Source: Pseudoalteromonas phenolica
GTDB lineage: Bacteria; Pseudomonadota; Gammaproteobacteria; Enterobacterales; Alteromonadaceae
Direction: 5' to 3'
Assembly: GCF_005876835.1 (NCBI RefSeq)
Contig: NZ_PPSW01000015.1
Coordinates: 18,499 to 82,498, forward strand
Length of the DNA: 64,000 nucleotides
Shown here in pieces: positions 44,321 through 53,924 of this stretch; position 1 is the stretch's first letter; each line of letters starts with the position of its first letter. Position numbers and translations under genes: made by a program. Below the pieces are notes generated by a model. It worked only from the letters and a program-made list of their open reading frames with translations, was not told the origin of the DNA and did no database searches.

Positions 44321-46678
44321 TTAGTTAATTTCATCAGGGCAAGTTCGTAATGATGAGCTTTCAGTGGTGTAACACACTTTTTTTAGTAAAGTCACAAACT
44401 CTAGCGACTTTACAAAGCTGTTTTTGTCTTGATAAATCAATTCACTTTTGTCGTTATAACACTCAATGTAACCTGAGCTAACTAAACACATGCCCTGTTG
44501 CGTACCAATTAGATTATCAATATGACCTTTATCTGCAAACAAGTTATTGAAATAATCTGCCTGTTCGCCCCAACAGTGCCAATTACCTGAACTATATTGC
44601 GCGCACATATCTGAATTACTCACGGCAACAATGTTAGCCACACCCGCTCTTTCTGGTACTTCAAGTACAGACAAGGGCCCCTCGCCATGACAACTCACTT
44701 GGTCATCATTATTGAGTAAGCAAACAAACTCTCCCTTGGTTACACCCTTTTTAACAGGGGCAGCTAGCTCTCCGACATCTAGCAAGGAATTTAAATTATC
44801 TCGACATGATACTTCGTCGGCTCTGAAATAACAGGTGTAGCGTTCACCTTTGCCATAAATACGAGATGTCATATTGGTTTTTAAATCGGCTTGTATCAAT
44901 TGGTTTTCACTATCTTGTGTACTGAGTGTCACAATACGAAAGCCACTCACTCCGTTATTTGTGACTTTCGCATCAGTCGAATTCAGCGTTTCAATTGCTA
45001 GGTCATCATAATTCGTTGACCAGCTCATTGTGTTGATAGGATTATTTAGACGCTCTTGTCCATGACCAAATACATAATAATCACTACCTGAAATATAGGT
45101 TTTCTCTGAACCTGCAAATAACTTCAAGTTACTTTTATTAAGATTGATCGAAACATATTCTATGGCTGAAACCGTGCCGGCATTCATAACGACTTTGAGC
45201 ATCAGCTCTCTATCGAGCAAAATTTCTGAGGCTTTCAAGGTGAAAGATAAATTTAAACCATCTTGAGTCAGTGTCGAAGTATCAATATCTGCGTAACTCA
45301 CATCCGATACGTCGAGTGAAACACTGTCTAACACCCCAGCTTTATCAATTGCTAACGCATTAAAAGTCAGCGGCTCGTTTTTAAATAGTTGTGGCAATTC
45401 ACTTGGCTGCTCTATATCTAATGTCGCTTTGGTCGCAGATTCACTGAGTAAAGCAAATACAGCATTTTTTTCGACTTCAAGCCCATTTTTGAATGTGGCT
45501 TTGTATTGCACCAGAGTACTTACCAACGAAGTACTTTGCGATGGCATTACTAATGAAAGCGCGGTCGCCGACTCTTCTTTTTGTTTAAAAATTTCTTCGT
45601 CAATTACCCACTCAAAAGACTGAATATCATCAGCACTGTCAGTATCAACGCTCACCACCACTTCTTGACCCGGCGCAGCATAAGCTCTGTTGACCGATAA
45701 CGAAAGCTTACCGACTTGCACGATATTTTTTACTTTAACTTCAGTTTGAACAGACTTTGTGTCACCACTTTGAGCTTCAACATCGAGTACTAATATTGCA
45801 CTCGTATCATCAGATACTTCATTCGCTTTGATAGTCACACTCTTATTCTTGGCATTAGTCAGTTCTCCTAACGAATTATCTAACCAGCGCCATTGATAAG
45901 AAGTGATGCGCTCAGATGATTGAATTTTTGGCTCTATCAATAAATAATCCAGCTCGTTAACCTCATAGCTTGCATCAAGGTTAACTGTTAGGCCTGCTTC
46001 GCTTTTCGGCAAAATAGTGAGCTTAAAAGGCTGTTGGTATTCATCATGATCTGTTGTTACAACAAAGTTCAAATTATAGGTGTACTCGCTGGATAACATT
46101 GGCGCTGTAAATGTCACAATTGAAGTACCGCTATTGTCAGCCTCTTGCGTTGTAACTTGTTTGTTAGCAAGGTCTAACTCATCTGTTTGCCATTCAATAT
46201 CAATTATTTCTTCACGTGAAAAAAATTGTGCTGTGATTTCAACTGAGTCACCAGAGAAAAACTCATAGTTATCTTGTAAATCAATATCAACTTGATTATT
46301 TGAGGCTTTCACCATAACGATGAAAGTTTTCTTTACTTTGTTATCGGCACTGTCTGTCACTTCAAGAGTAAGGGTCACTTCTTGATCTGTTGTAACAGCA
46401 GGAAATTGCACTAATACTCCCGCATTTGACGAGTCCTTAAAAGTCACACCACTTAATGAGCTAGTCCACTTAACTATGACGCTTTCATTTTCTGGGTCAG
46501 AAATAGATGTCTTTAGTCTGATTGATGTTAGAGAAGGCGTTTCTGAATCACCTGAAATACTGACTTGAGGGGCTTTATTTTGTCTCACAGGTTGTGAGTC
46601 AGCAGTCTCTTTTTTACCACCACTGCCACCACAGGCAGTTAATAAAATACAAAAAATAAATAATGAGAGATGACGCAT
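44321..46678 (-). CDS. Large Ig/PKD-like repeat lipoprotein
   Basis: The 785-aa exported protein has lipobox LTAC (lipidated Cys16) followed by GGSGGKK. Residues about 35-520 are tandem Ig-like/PKD-like beta domains, each with the pattern P.V.....S.......L......D......W (for example SISDPENESVIVKWTSS, ITAQFFSREEIIDIEWQ, ISSERITSYQWRW, VSVDTDSADDIQSFEWV). The last 190 residues hold short Cys-paired modules (CYFRADEVSC, CLLNNDDQVSCHG, CAQYSSGNWHCWGE, CLVSSGYIEC) like RCC1-type blades. A surface-adhesion or scaffold role fits the domains. The final Cys pair lies right at the C-terminus. It is divergent from a TonB receptor, 282 bases apart. Confidence 0.8.
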   Translation of the reverse strand: MRHLSLFIFCILLTACGGSGGKKETADSQPVRQNKAPQVSISGDSETPSLTSIRLKTSISDPENESVIVKWTSSLSGVTFKDSSNAGVLVQFPAVTTDQEVTLTLEVTDSADNKVKKTFIVMVKASNNQVDIDLQDNYEFFSGDSVEITAQFFSREEIIDIEWQTDELDLANKQVTTQEADNSGTSIVTFTAPMLSSEYTYNLNFVVTTDHDEYQQPFKLTILPKSEAGLTVNLDASYEVNELDYLLIEPKIQSSERITSYQWRWLDNSLGELTNAKNKSVTIKANEVSDDTSAILVLDVEAQSGDTKSVQTEVKVKNIVQVGKLSLSVNRAYAAPGQEVVVSVDTDSADDIQSFEWVIDEEIFKQKEESATALSLVMPSQSTSLVSTLVQYKATFKNGLEVEKNAVFALLSESATKATLDIEQPSELPQLFKNEPLTFNALAIDKAGVLDSVSLDVSDVSYADIDTSTLTQDGLNLSFTLKASEILLDRELMLKVVMNAGTVSAIEYVSINLNKSNLKLFAGSEKTYISGSDYYVFGHGQERLNNPINTMSWSTNYDDLAIETLNSTDAKVTNNGVSGFRIVTLSTQDSENQLIQADLKTNMTSRIYGKGERYTCYFRADEVSCRDNLNSLLDVGELAAPVKKGVTKGEFVCLLNNDDQVSCHGEGPLSVLEVPERAGVANIVAVSNSDMCAQYSSGNWHCWGEQADYFNNLFADKGHIDNLIGTQQGMCLVSSGYIECYNDKSELIYQDKNSFVKSLEFVTLLKKVCYTTESSSLRTCPDEIN

Positions 46679-46960
46679 TCTAATGTTCCTTATTTAGCTT
46701 AAATTCCTCAATTAGAAACTTACATTGAAGCTCATAAAACTGCACTTTAAAAAGTGTATTAATTTGTAAGTAATTAATTTTATTTTATTTATTGCAATTT
46801 CGGGAACATTTCAGAAAACTCAACGGGTACATTAATGCAAAATGTAACAACAGCCATATATTGTTTCAAATATAATCAAATGAACTATTCACAACAGGTT
46901 ATCACTATGTTAAAAAAACACTTCACCATAACAATGACAACATAGATTAACAGGGAAAAT
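46679..46960. promoter_or_regulatory. Divergent AT-rich spacer, 282 bases
   Basis: The spacer separates the lipoprotein and TonB-receptor genes and should hold both promoters. CAGGGAAA precedes the receptor ATG. No clear operator dyad or Fur box was seen. Confidence 0.5.
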
Positions 46961-49630
46961 ATGAAAGTAATCAATAAACTATCTGCGGTAGCAATGGCTG
47001 TAATCGTTGCTAATTCAACTTCGATATTTGCAGCTGAAAATAACGAAGAAGTAGAGCGTATTGAAGTCACCGGCTCACATATTAAACGTACTGATATGGA
47101 AGGCCCTTCACCAGTCCAGTCTCTTTCTGCAGCAGATCTCGCTGCGACGGGCTCAACGGATTTAATTGGCGCATTACAAAAGTTACCAGTTTCTGGGGCG
47201 GGTACTTTTAGTACTCAAGGTAACTCGAGTGATGATACAGCCAATGGTGGTTCAAGTGTCGCGCTACGTGGCTTAGGTGCTTCATCAACATTGGTATTAA
47301 TTAATGGTCGTCGCGTTGCTGTCAGCCCATTCGCAAAAGACATCGAAACCTCTTTCGTAGATTTAAATACCATTCCTGTTTCAGCAGTAAAACGCATCGA
47401 CATTCTTAAAGATGGTGCATCTGCAACCTACGGCTCTGATGCCGTAGCTGGGGTAATCAATATTATTATGCGTGACGACATCGATGGATTTGAAGTCGCA
47501 GGCAAAATTTCAGATACCGCTGACGGCGGTGGTGAAGAGCAAAACTTCACGCTACTTTGGGGCTCCACCAGTGACAAAGGTTATCACAACTTCTCTTTAG
47601 ACTATTTTAAGCGCGGCGATGTATTCTATGCAGACCGTGATTATGCCTCAACAGCCGATCAACGTTTCCGCGGTGGTAACAATGCACTAAGCTCATCGGG
47701 TATTCCTGGTAGTATCGAAGTCGTTAGAAGCATGCTGACTGATGCTCAGTGGAATGCCCTACCAACGAAGAGTATTGCCGATGATGGTACGCCTGTGAAA
47801 CAAACCATCTTTGCTGATGTTTGGGGTCAAGACAAATGTGATGAATCTTTGATCATTGGCGATATTTGCCGCTATGACTATGCACCACACATGAGCCTAG
47901 TGCCTTCAACTGAGCGTATTAGCTTTAACTACAACGGTGTACAAGAAATCACAGATGACATTGAAGGTTTCATGGAGTTTTCAGCGCAACACGCTTCTAC
48001 ATTCATTCAAGGTGCAGGTAGTCCAAGCTTCACCGAATTATTCATGAGTGGCGATAACCCAAATCATCCACTTGCCGATGACGCTGATCATTTCCTACAT
48101 GGTGTTGATATTTCAATGCGCCGTCGTACCTATGATATTGGCAACCGTAAGAAAGACGTAGACTCTGAGTATTATCGTGCCGTGATCGGCGCCCGTGGTA
48201 CATTCAATGATTGGGATTGGGAAACAGCTTACTCAGCCATTCGTTCAAGTGCGGTTGAGAAAGGCTTTGATGGCTTCCCGAACAAGCTTCGTGCTCAAGA
48301 AGCGATTGATAAAGGTTATTGGAATCCGTTTGAACCTAGCACCAATACCCCTGAAGGTTTAGCATTCATTGAAACAACAACAACGCGATACGGTAGTTCT
48401 AGCATGCAATCATTTGATGCAACTGTATCAGGCGAAGTATTTGAACTAGAAGCAGGTGCAGTTGCAGCAGCATTTGGTTTAGAGCATAGATACGAAAAAA
48501 TTGAAGATAATCCAGATAGCCAATACCTGCGCGGTGAGATCTTCGGTACTGAAGCAACACAGGCTAACGGTGATCGCGATAACACCGCCCTATTTGCTGA
48601 ATTCAGTGTGCCGGTGCTTGAAACGTTAGAACTGCAACTAGCACTGCGATATGAAAACTATAGTGACTTCGGTAACACCACAGATCCTAAAGTTGCATTC
48701 CGCTGGGCGCCGTCAGAAGATTTGGTTGTTCGTGGTTCATGGGGTACTGCATTTAGGGCACCTTCTCTGGTTCAACTTCACTTAGGTCGTACTGACGAAT
48801 CTCCAAGCGTCATTGACAAAGAGCGCTGTAAAATTACAGGCAACGAGCTAGATTGTTCTCCTTATGAATACACAGCCATTGTTGCTGGTAATAAAAATCT
48901 TCAACCAGAAACCTCAACCAACTACAACTTAGGTGTGGTTTGGCAAGCAACTGAAGACTTCTCTGTGGGTGTCGACTATTGGAACTACGACCAAGAAGAT
49001 CTTATCAAGAAGATTGGTGCGCAAAAGCTAGTTGACTGTTGTGGTACCGATGCAAACCTTGTTGTACGTGGTCCGAACGAAGGCAGTACACCGGGCCGTA
49101 TCCAAACGATTTATGATACGTTTGTAAATATTGGTGGTCGAGAAACAGATGGTTTTGATTTAAATCTTGCCTATAAGCTTGATACCAAAGACATGGGTTT
49201 CTTCAAGTTTGATTATAAGCTTAGCTATGCCCTTAATTTTGAAGAGCAATCTTTCGAAAGTGACAAAGATGGTAATACTTTTATCAGAGCTGAAGACTTA
49301 AATGGTGAGTATCAACATCCTCAGTTCCGTTGGACTGCAAGTATTGACTGGGAACTTGATGACGTAGTAACTACGTTAAGTTTCAGTCATATCGATGCGT
49401 ATAATGACTTAGAGGATGCAAAAGGTAACAAGTTTAAGATTGATTCTTGGACCACGCTGGATGCTTCAGTGAGTTACACCGGTTTTGATAACTTAATTTT
49501 AACTGCCGGTGCAGCAAACTTAATGAACGAAGAGGCACCACAAGCACCATCTGAATCAATGGGGATTGATAACAAAACCCATAATGCGCTTGGTCGTCAG
49601 ATGTACGCGAAATTCAAGTACAACTTCTAA
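46961..49630 (+). CDS. TonB-dependent receptor
   Basis: The 889-aa outer-membrane protein has a signal peptide (1-24, IFAAE), a TonB box-like VERIEVTGSHI, and a plug domain (about 45-165: GPSPVQSLSAADL, GSSVALRGLGASSTLVLINGRRVA, IDILKDGASATYGSDAVAGVINIIM). The 22-strand barrel ends RQMYAKFKYNF with the terminal Phe for BAM assembly. It resembles the large 'TonB-dependent receptor' group of Alteromonadales whose substrates are oligosaccharides or peptides. Specific cargo cannot be told, and no degradative enzymes are next to it. A strong terminator follows. Confidence 0.93.
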   Translation: MKVINKLSAVAMAVIVANSTSIFAAENNEEVERIEVTGSHIKRTDMEGPSPVQSLSAADLAATGSTDLIGALQKLPVSGAGTFSTQGNSSDDTANGGSSVALRGLGASSTLVLINGRRVAVSPFAKDIETSFVDLNTIPVSAVKRIDILKDGASATYGSDAVAGVINIIMRDDIDGFEVAGKISDTADGGGEEQNFTLLWGSTSDKGYHNFSLDYFKRGDVFYADRDYASTADQRFRGGNNALSSSGIPGSIEVVRSMLTDAQWNALPTKSIADDGTPVKQTIFADVWGQDKCDESLIIGDICRYDYAPHMSLVPSTERISFNYNGVQEITDDIEGFMEFSAQHASTFIQGAGSPSFTELFMSGDNPNHPLADDADHFLHGVDISMRRRTYDIGNRKKDVDSEYYRAVIGARGTFNDWDWETAYSAIRSSAVEKGFDGFPNKLRAQEAIDKGYWNPFEPSTNTPEGLAFIETTTTRYGSSSMQSFDATVSGEVFELEAGAVAAAFGLEHRYEKIEDNPDSQYLRGEIFGTEATQANGDRDNTALFAEFSVPVLETLELQLALRYENYSDFGNTTDPKVAFRWAPSEDLVVRGSWGTAFRAPSLVQLHLGRTDESPSVIDKERCKITGNELDCSPYEYTAIVAGNKNLQPETSTNYNLGVVWQATEDFSVGVDYWNYDQEDLIKKIGAQKLVDCCGTDANLVVRGPNEGSTPGRIQTIYDTFVNIGGRETDGFDLNLAYKLDTKDMGFFKFDYKLSYALNFEEQSFESDKDGNTFIRAEDLNGEYQHPQFRWTASIDWELDDVVTTLSFSHIDAYNDLEDAKGNKFKIDSWTTLDASVSYTGFDNLILTAGAANLMNEEAPQAPSESMGIDNKTHNALGRQMYAKFKYNF

Positions 49631-49641
49631 GACATAAAAGC

Positions 49642-49673
49642 AAAAAGCCCTAGATAATTTCTAGGGCTTTTTA
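49642..49673 (+). terminator. Terminator of the TonB receptor gene
   Basis: AAAAGCCCTAGA-AATT-TCTAGGGCTTTTT type stem with a T run, about 12 bases after the stop. It can also serve the convergent small lipoprotein gene. Confidence 0.9.
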
Positions 49674-49693
49674 TAATTAAAGTTTTAACTTTG

Positions 49694-49969
49694 TTACTTA
49701 CCACTTCTTGTACCGGCTCCGCCTCGAGTTGCTGTTGTTCTCTCATATCGCTCAGCATCCCGTTCAGCAAAGGCTCTACGATAAGCATCTTCTTCTTTTG
49801 TAATACATTCTTTCTTAACAAATCGACTACCCAACTTTGGCTCTGTGTAACACACCATATTTTCTTCATCTATTTCTTCATTGTTAGCCTGAAGGTTTTT
49901 ACTAGTAGAATTACAGCCAGCTAAAAAAATCATCGCGATTAATGAGGCACTCAGTGTAAAACTTTTCAT
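49694..49969 (-). CDS. Small lipoprotein
   Basis: The 91-aa exported protein has lipobox LAGC (lipidated Cys19). The mature part is short: NSTSKNLQANNEE, then VCYTEPKLGSRFVKKECITKEE with two cysteines likely in a disulfide, and a basic Arg-rich tail (ERYERTTATRGGAGTRSGK). Proteins with the 'C-x-x-x-x-x-G-S-x-x-x-x-x-x-C' core occur as small envelope lipoproteins in marine gammaproteobacteria; no function is known to me. AAGGAATAATT lies before the ATG. Confidence 0.75.
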   Translation of the reverse strand: MKSFTLSASLIAMIFLAGCNSTSKNLQANNEEIDEENMVCYTEPKLGSRFVKKECITKEEDAYRRAFAERDAERYERTTATRGGAGTRSGK

Positions 49970-50044
49970 AATTATTCCTTGTTGTCTGATATGTACAGAA
50001 TAAAGCTACACAAAAAACAATAAATTGTGTAGTTTTTATTCAGG

Positions 50045-51271
50045 TTAATTTATACAGTGATCATAAAACGTTGTCGTTGCAGGCCAATCACTGAATACAC
50101 CGATTACGCCCACATCTTGGGCTAGAAAATCTAAGAGCGTTAACGTAAATCCATCATTTTTAATTAGCTCTTTCACTGATTGATAATAAAACCCACCACC
50201 ATGAGTAAGCGGTCCAGATCTTTCTAGTGACCAGGCTATGATTTTTAATCCCGCTTTTCTTGCTTCTATTGCATAAGTTGATTGCGCGAGTGTTCCTTCT
50301 TCACTAACTGTGACAAGCATCCAAAGCGGTGGCGCAATAATATTCACCCCCATTTTTTTAAGCTCAGCCATTGTATGTTGCCAAGTTCTGAGGTCATTGT
50401 GATCGAACCCTGCAATTTCATAGCTATCGTCTAAATAAACTGCCTGCTGCGCATACTCTGAGTGATGTTTTATCCAATATTGTACGTCTGAGAGTAAAAA
50501 TGATTGAGGAAACACATCCTTCGCAGGCACACCCGCCTGCTCATATTCAGCAATCAGTTTTCTCGCATAGTCTTGCTGTGTAAAGCCGTTGAATGGCATC
50601 TCAACTTGTGGTGTTTTAAGCTCAGGCGTCATTTTCACGCCAAGCTGTTTGAATAACGCAATACTTTGTTTGTGCGTCATTAATGTACCATTTACTGCAT
50701 ATAAATCAGTGCGCCACTTAGGTGTGCCCTGCATATACTCTTGTTTTGTTCTAGCAAATGCGTTGGCACCATCCATCTTGCCTTTAAGCTGCAAAAATTC
50801 ATCTAGGGTTAGATCTGAAGTACAACACTGGACCTGAGCCTTAATCCCTTTATTCAAATCACCTGCTTGAAAAGGGATACGACATTTATTTGCAAGTTCA
50901 GGCATGGCTAATATGTTTGTCGTGGTATGCAGATCGCATTGAGAATGACGGCATACTAAGGATTCGTCTTTGGTAAAAGCCACATCACACTCTAATATAC
51001 CCGCACCCATTCTAGCTGCCGCTATATATGACTCTTTTGTATGCTCAGGAAATTGCATTGGCGCGCCTCGATGGCCAATGGAGAAATCGGTCTTTTTAAA
51101 GTTCGAAGTTTCACACCCACTTAGTCGCCTCTTTAACTCAGACTCTGGTAGCTGTTCAAGTAAATAGTACGGTCGTATACCAACTTGAACTTCCTCATTC
51201 GACAGTTTGGGTGGCACTGCACTGCACCCTGCTAAAAGTATTAAACCTAACCCTAGAAATCTCTTCATCAT
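50045..51271 (-). CDS. Lipoprotein glycerophosphodiester phosphodiesterase
   Basis: The 408-aa exported GDPD enzyme hydrolyses glycerophosphodiesters to glycerol-3-phosphate and an alcohol. A type II signal ends LLAGC (Cys16). The catalytic motif is [19 protein letters not shown] (about 62-80), followed by [20 protein letters not shown] and the late [11 protein letters not shown]. The chain is longer than E. coli GlpQ (358 aa) mainly through insertions around 105-190. No glycerol-phosphate permease is nearby. A role in scavenging phosphate or phospholipid headgroups at the cell surface fits. The start MMKRF has no strong ribosome site. Confidence 0.88.
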   Translation of the reverse strand: MMKRFLGLGLILLAGCSAVPPKLSNEEVQVGIRPYYLLEQLPESELKRRLSGCETSNFKKTDFSIGHRGAPMQFPEHTKESYIAAARMGAGILECDVAFTKDESLVCRHSQCDLHTTTNILAMPELANKCRIPFQAGDLNKGIKAQVQCCTSDLTLDEFLQLKGKMDGANAFARTKQEYMQGTPKWRTDLYAVNGTLMTHKQSIALFKQLGVKMTPELKTPQVEMPFNGFTQQDYARKLIAEYEQAGVPAKDVFPQSFLLSDVQYWIKHHSEYAQQAVYLDDSYEIAGFDHNDLRTWQHTMAELKKMGVNIIAPPLWMLVTVSEEGTLAQSTYAIEARKAGLKIIAWSLERSGPLTHGGGFYYQSVKELIKNDGFTLTLLDFLAQDVGVIGVFSDWPATTTFYDHCIN

Positions 51272-51652
51272 AAGCTTTTTATATATTCATATACGACAAT
51301 TAAAGCACTCAAAAATGACAATAAAATGGACGTCGTCACAAAATTCATCACAAAACGCTTGAATAAAACTATTACTTTTAACCATCTAAAAGTCTAAAAA
51401 AACCAAAATACCTATTTAGGGGAATAATTTATTTAAATTAACAAACCACGGAAAATGCATAATACTTTCATGAAATAGAAATTATGAGATATTTATATCT
51501 TAAAATAGAAATTTCTACATAAACTATCCCCAACGAAATCCGATGAGTATTTTTTATTCAATTATCACCTTGACAAAACCCCGTCATAATTTAACTTTTA
51601 AAACACCAACTTAACAATTGGTTAACTTAAAATATAAATAAAGGACAACAAG
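51272..51652. other. Intergenic, 381 AT-rich bases upstream of the subtilisin gene
   Basis: No gene, terminator hairpin or clear dyad was found. The region separates two divergent genes and presumably contains both promoters. AAAGGACAACAAG provides the ribosome site of the protease gene. Confidence 0.55.
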
Positions 51653-52807
51653 ATGAATAAAACTCTGATCGCTGGTGCTGTTATCGCTGTGTGTGCAACA
51701 CAAATGGCATCTGCTCAGCCAGCTACTTTCCAAGGGGCAAGTTTAGATTTAGAAGTAAACAACACCTGTATTGTTCGCTTCAACGATGACGTCTCAAAGT
51801 TTGATGTAGAAGGTAAAGCGCGCGGCATGTTGGTTTCAAGTAATGCCAAAGCAAAACATATTTATAAAAATGCCATTAAAGGCATGGCTGTCAACATGAG
51901 TTGTGATAAAGCAAAAGCAGCTTTTGCTAATAACGCTGATATTATGCGCTTTACGCCAGATGGTATGGTACACGCTAACCCGGCTAAAGCATTTAAAGGC
52001 AAGCCAGGTTCTGGTGGCGGTAGCAATGGCCAAACAACGCCTTGGAGTGTGACACGTGTGGGTGGTCCTGTAGATGGCAGCAACTACACAGCTTGGGTTT
52101 TAGATTCTGGTATCGACTTAGACCACGCCGACTTAAATGTTGACAGTTCACGCGGTTTTACCGCATTCACGAAAGGCCGTGATGCAGGTATGGACGATGG
52201 TAATGGTAACGGTCACGGTACGCATGTTGCAGGCACAATTGCAGCATTAGACAATAACATTGACGTGGTCGGTGTTGCAGCGGGTGCAAAAGTAGTACCA
52301 ATCAAAGTATTAGATTCTCGCGGTTCAGGTAGCTGGTCTGGCGTTTTAGCGGGTATCGACCACGTTGCAGCAAATGCAAGTGCTGGTGATTGTGCAAACA
52401 TGAGCTTAGGTGGTGGTTTTAACCAAGAATTAAACGATGCGGTTGAAAACGCTGCGCAGCAATCAGGTGCCTTCTTTGTGATTGCAGCAGGCAACGAAAG
52501 CCAGCATGCGTCTAATGTTTCTCCTGCAAGTGCATCACACAACCGTGTATTCACAATCTCTGCAACTGATTCTAACGACCGTTTTGCGAGCTTCTCAAAC
52601 TACGGTAATCCACCAGTAGATTATGCTGCACCGGGTGTAAGCATTCTTTCAACTCGCAGCGGTGGCGGCACAACAACGATGTCAGGAACTTCAATGGCAT
52701 CACCAGCAGCTTGTGCCGTTATCATGATGAGTAATGGCAACCCAAGTATCGATGGCAAAGCGATTAACGATCCAGATGGCAACGCAGACAGCATTGTGCA
52801 TCTTTAA
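51653..52807 (+). CDS. Secreted subtilisin-like serine protease (S8)
   Basis: The 384-aa exoprotease has a signal peptide at 1-21 (ending ASAQP) and a short I9-like propeptide at about 35-110 (NTCIVRFNDDVSKFDVEG). The catalytic triad is Asp151 (VLDSGIDLDH), His188 (NGHGTHVAGT) and Ser347 (SGTSMASP), with oxyanion Asn281 (AAGNES). The chain after the active Ser is short (37 residues) and ends DPDGNADSIVHL, without the PPC domains many relatives have. That could be a natural short form. It acts outside the cell on protein, alongside the collagenase and metalloprotease of this window. Confidence 0.95.
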   Translation: MNKTLIAGAVIAVCATQMASAQPATFQGASLDLEVNNTCIVRFNDDVSKFDVEGKARGMLVSSNAKAKHIYKNAIKGMAVNMSCDKAKAAFANNADIMRFTPDGMVHANPAKAFKGKPGSGGGSNGQTTPWSVTRVGGPVDGSNYTAWVLDSGIDLDHADLNVDSSRGFTAFTKGRDAGMDDGNGNGHGTHVAGTIAALDNNIDVVGVAAGAKVVPIKVLDSRGSGSWSGVLAGIDHVAANASAGDCANMSLGGGFNQELNDAVENAAQQSGAFFVIAAGNESQHASNVSPASASHNRVFTISATDSNDRFASFSNYGNPPVDYAAPGVSILSTRSGGGTTTMSGTSMASPAACAVIMMSNGNPSIDGKAINDPDGNADSIVHL

Positions 52808-52808
52808 C

Positions 52809-53008
52809 TAACCTGAGCTTTAGTTAAGAGATTTACTAAAGTAGTGATATTGAATTGGTAAGTATTTTTTTCAATTCTGCAGCCGGATACTTCTAGCGAT
52901 AACAAGGCGAATTTACGCGTCAATAGCTGGCCTATTGCAAGTAAATTCAACGCAGTTAACGTTGAAAGTGGCCGCTGGAGATAAATTTATTATCCATAGC
53001 TCAGGTTA
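52809..53008. mobile_element. MITE-like element with 11-bp terminal inverted repeats
   Basis: TAACCTGAGCT (52809-52819) and AGCTCAGGTTA (52998-53008) are perfect inverted ends of a 200-base stretch without a gene. Inside is a nested hairpin: GAATTTAC (52909-52916) with GTAAATTC (52941-52948) enclosing CAATAG (52921-52926) with CTATTG (52932-52937), then CAACG (52948-52952) with CGTTG (52960-52964). The ends joined as a palindrome occur at 5652-5669. The left end begins two bases after the protease stop. A non-autonomous repeat is likely; no target-site duplication was established. Confidence 0.55.
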
Positions 53009-53074
53009 ACTAGTTGTTCTTTTGTGAGCTGTTCGTTGCTTAACTAACGCTCACACAAAACTCTTCATATCATT

Positions 53075-53106
53075 CAAAAAGGAGAAGCGGATCTTCTCCT
53101 TTTTGT
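53075..53106. terminator. Bidirectional terminator
   Basis: AAAAAGGAGAAG-CGGAT-CTTCTCCTTTTT has a 12-bp stem with A and T runs, between the convergent subtilisin and mntP genes. Confidence 0.88.
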
Positions 53107-53113
53107 TTAATTT

Positions 53114-53653
53114 CTAAAACAATAAAAACTTAAATCCAATCACAATTAATACCACGCCACCGAGCAATTCAGCTTTGCTTTCTAACCAAGTGCCAGACTT
53201 ATTGCCAACCAAAACGCCTAAGTAACTGAACACAGCAGTAATTACACCAATAACTAAACAGGCTATAAAAGGGTTTACCGACATTAAGTTTAATGTAAAC
53301 CCAGCAGCCATCGCATCAATACTGGTAGCAATAGCCAGTAAGCACATTACTTTTTGTGTTAAATTTTTAAACTCTACTTCTTCATCGCCATCAAAGGCTT
53401 CGTAAATCATTTTTGCACCAATGCCAAATAGTAAAATAAAGGCTATCCAGCGCTTGTAATCGTCAACCCAGCTTAATAAACCTGCCCCGCCTAAATAACC
53501 AATGAGCGGCATGGCTCCCTGAAAAACACCAAAATAAAGGGCACACATGAGTGCAACTTTAGGCAAGTTGTTTTGCTTTTTTGCGCCAAGTCCAACCGAT
53601 ACCGCAAAGGCGTCCATACTCAGCGCGACAGCCAATATCAATACTTCTAACAT
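53114..53653 (-). CDS. mntP: Manganese efflux pump MntP
   Basis: The 179-aa inner-membrane protein has six spans. The start [26 protein letters not shown] holds the conserved Asp and Ser of the family's first helix; the pseudo-repeat [15 protein letters not shown] follows near residue 110, and a charged loop (FDGDEEVEF) lies between the halves. This is the YebN/MntP family exporting Mn2+. Length is normal (about 185 aa). No yybP-ykoY riboswitch could be recognised upstream. AAGTGGA lies just ahead of the ATG. Confidence 0.93.
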   Translation of the reverse strand: MLEVLILAVALSMDAFAVSVGLGAKKQNNLPKVALMCALYFGVFQGAMPLIGYLGGAGLLSWVDDYKRWIAFILLFGIGAKMIYEAFDGDEEVEFKNLTQKVMCLLAIATSIDAMAAGFTLNLMSVNPFIACLVIGVITAVFSYLGVLVGNKSGTWLESKAELLGGVVLIVIGFKFLLF

Positions 53654-53924
53654 TCCACTTCACAACCATTTTAAATTGGCCGTGAATATTAATTTATTTT
53701 ATTAGAGAGTAAAGCGAATTAATCTGTTGCTAACTTTTAAGCCCTTCCTAGTTTTAAAGGATAAAATAGTGGTTTAGTGAAATAATCACAAAAGACCTTC
53801 ATAAAATGTCATTCACCTGCACAATCTAATGTCTTGACTATACTAGTGTAATAACGAGTTCCTCTTTAAGTTCCACAGTGTTAGGAACTTGCTCTAGCTT
53901 AGCAACAATGATGGATTGCATTGT

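Noticed and set aside
44469..44479. Third copy of TAACCTGAGCT
   Set aside because: It falls inside the coding region of the Ig-like lipoprotein, has no inverted partner nearby and is explained by codons (Ser-Ser-Gly-Tyr read on the other strand).
52213..52554. 113-codon antisense frame within the subtilisin gene
   Set aside because: It is the mirror of a clear protease reading frame, with no ribosome site and no recognisable domain; a shadow frame.
53654..53780. yybP-ykoY manganese riboswitch before mntP
   Set aside because: The conserved GGGGAGUAG-type core and paired helices could not be found in the leader.
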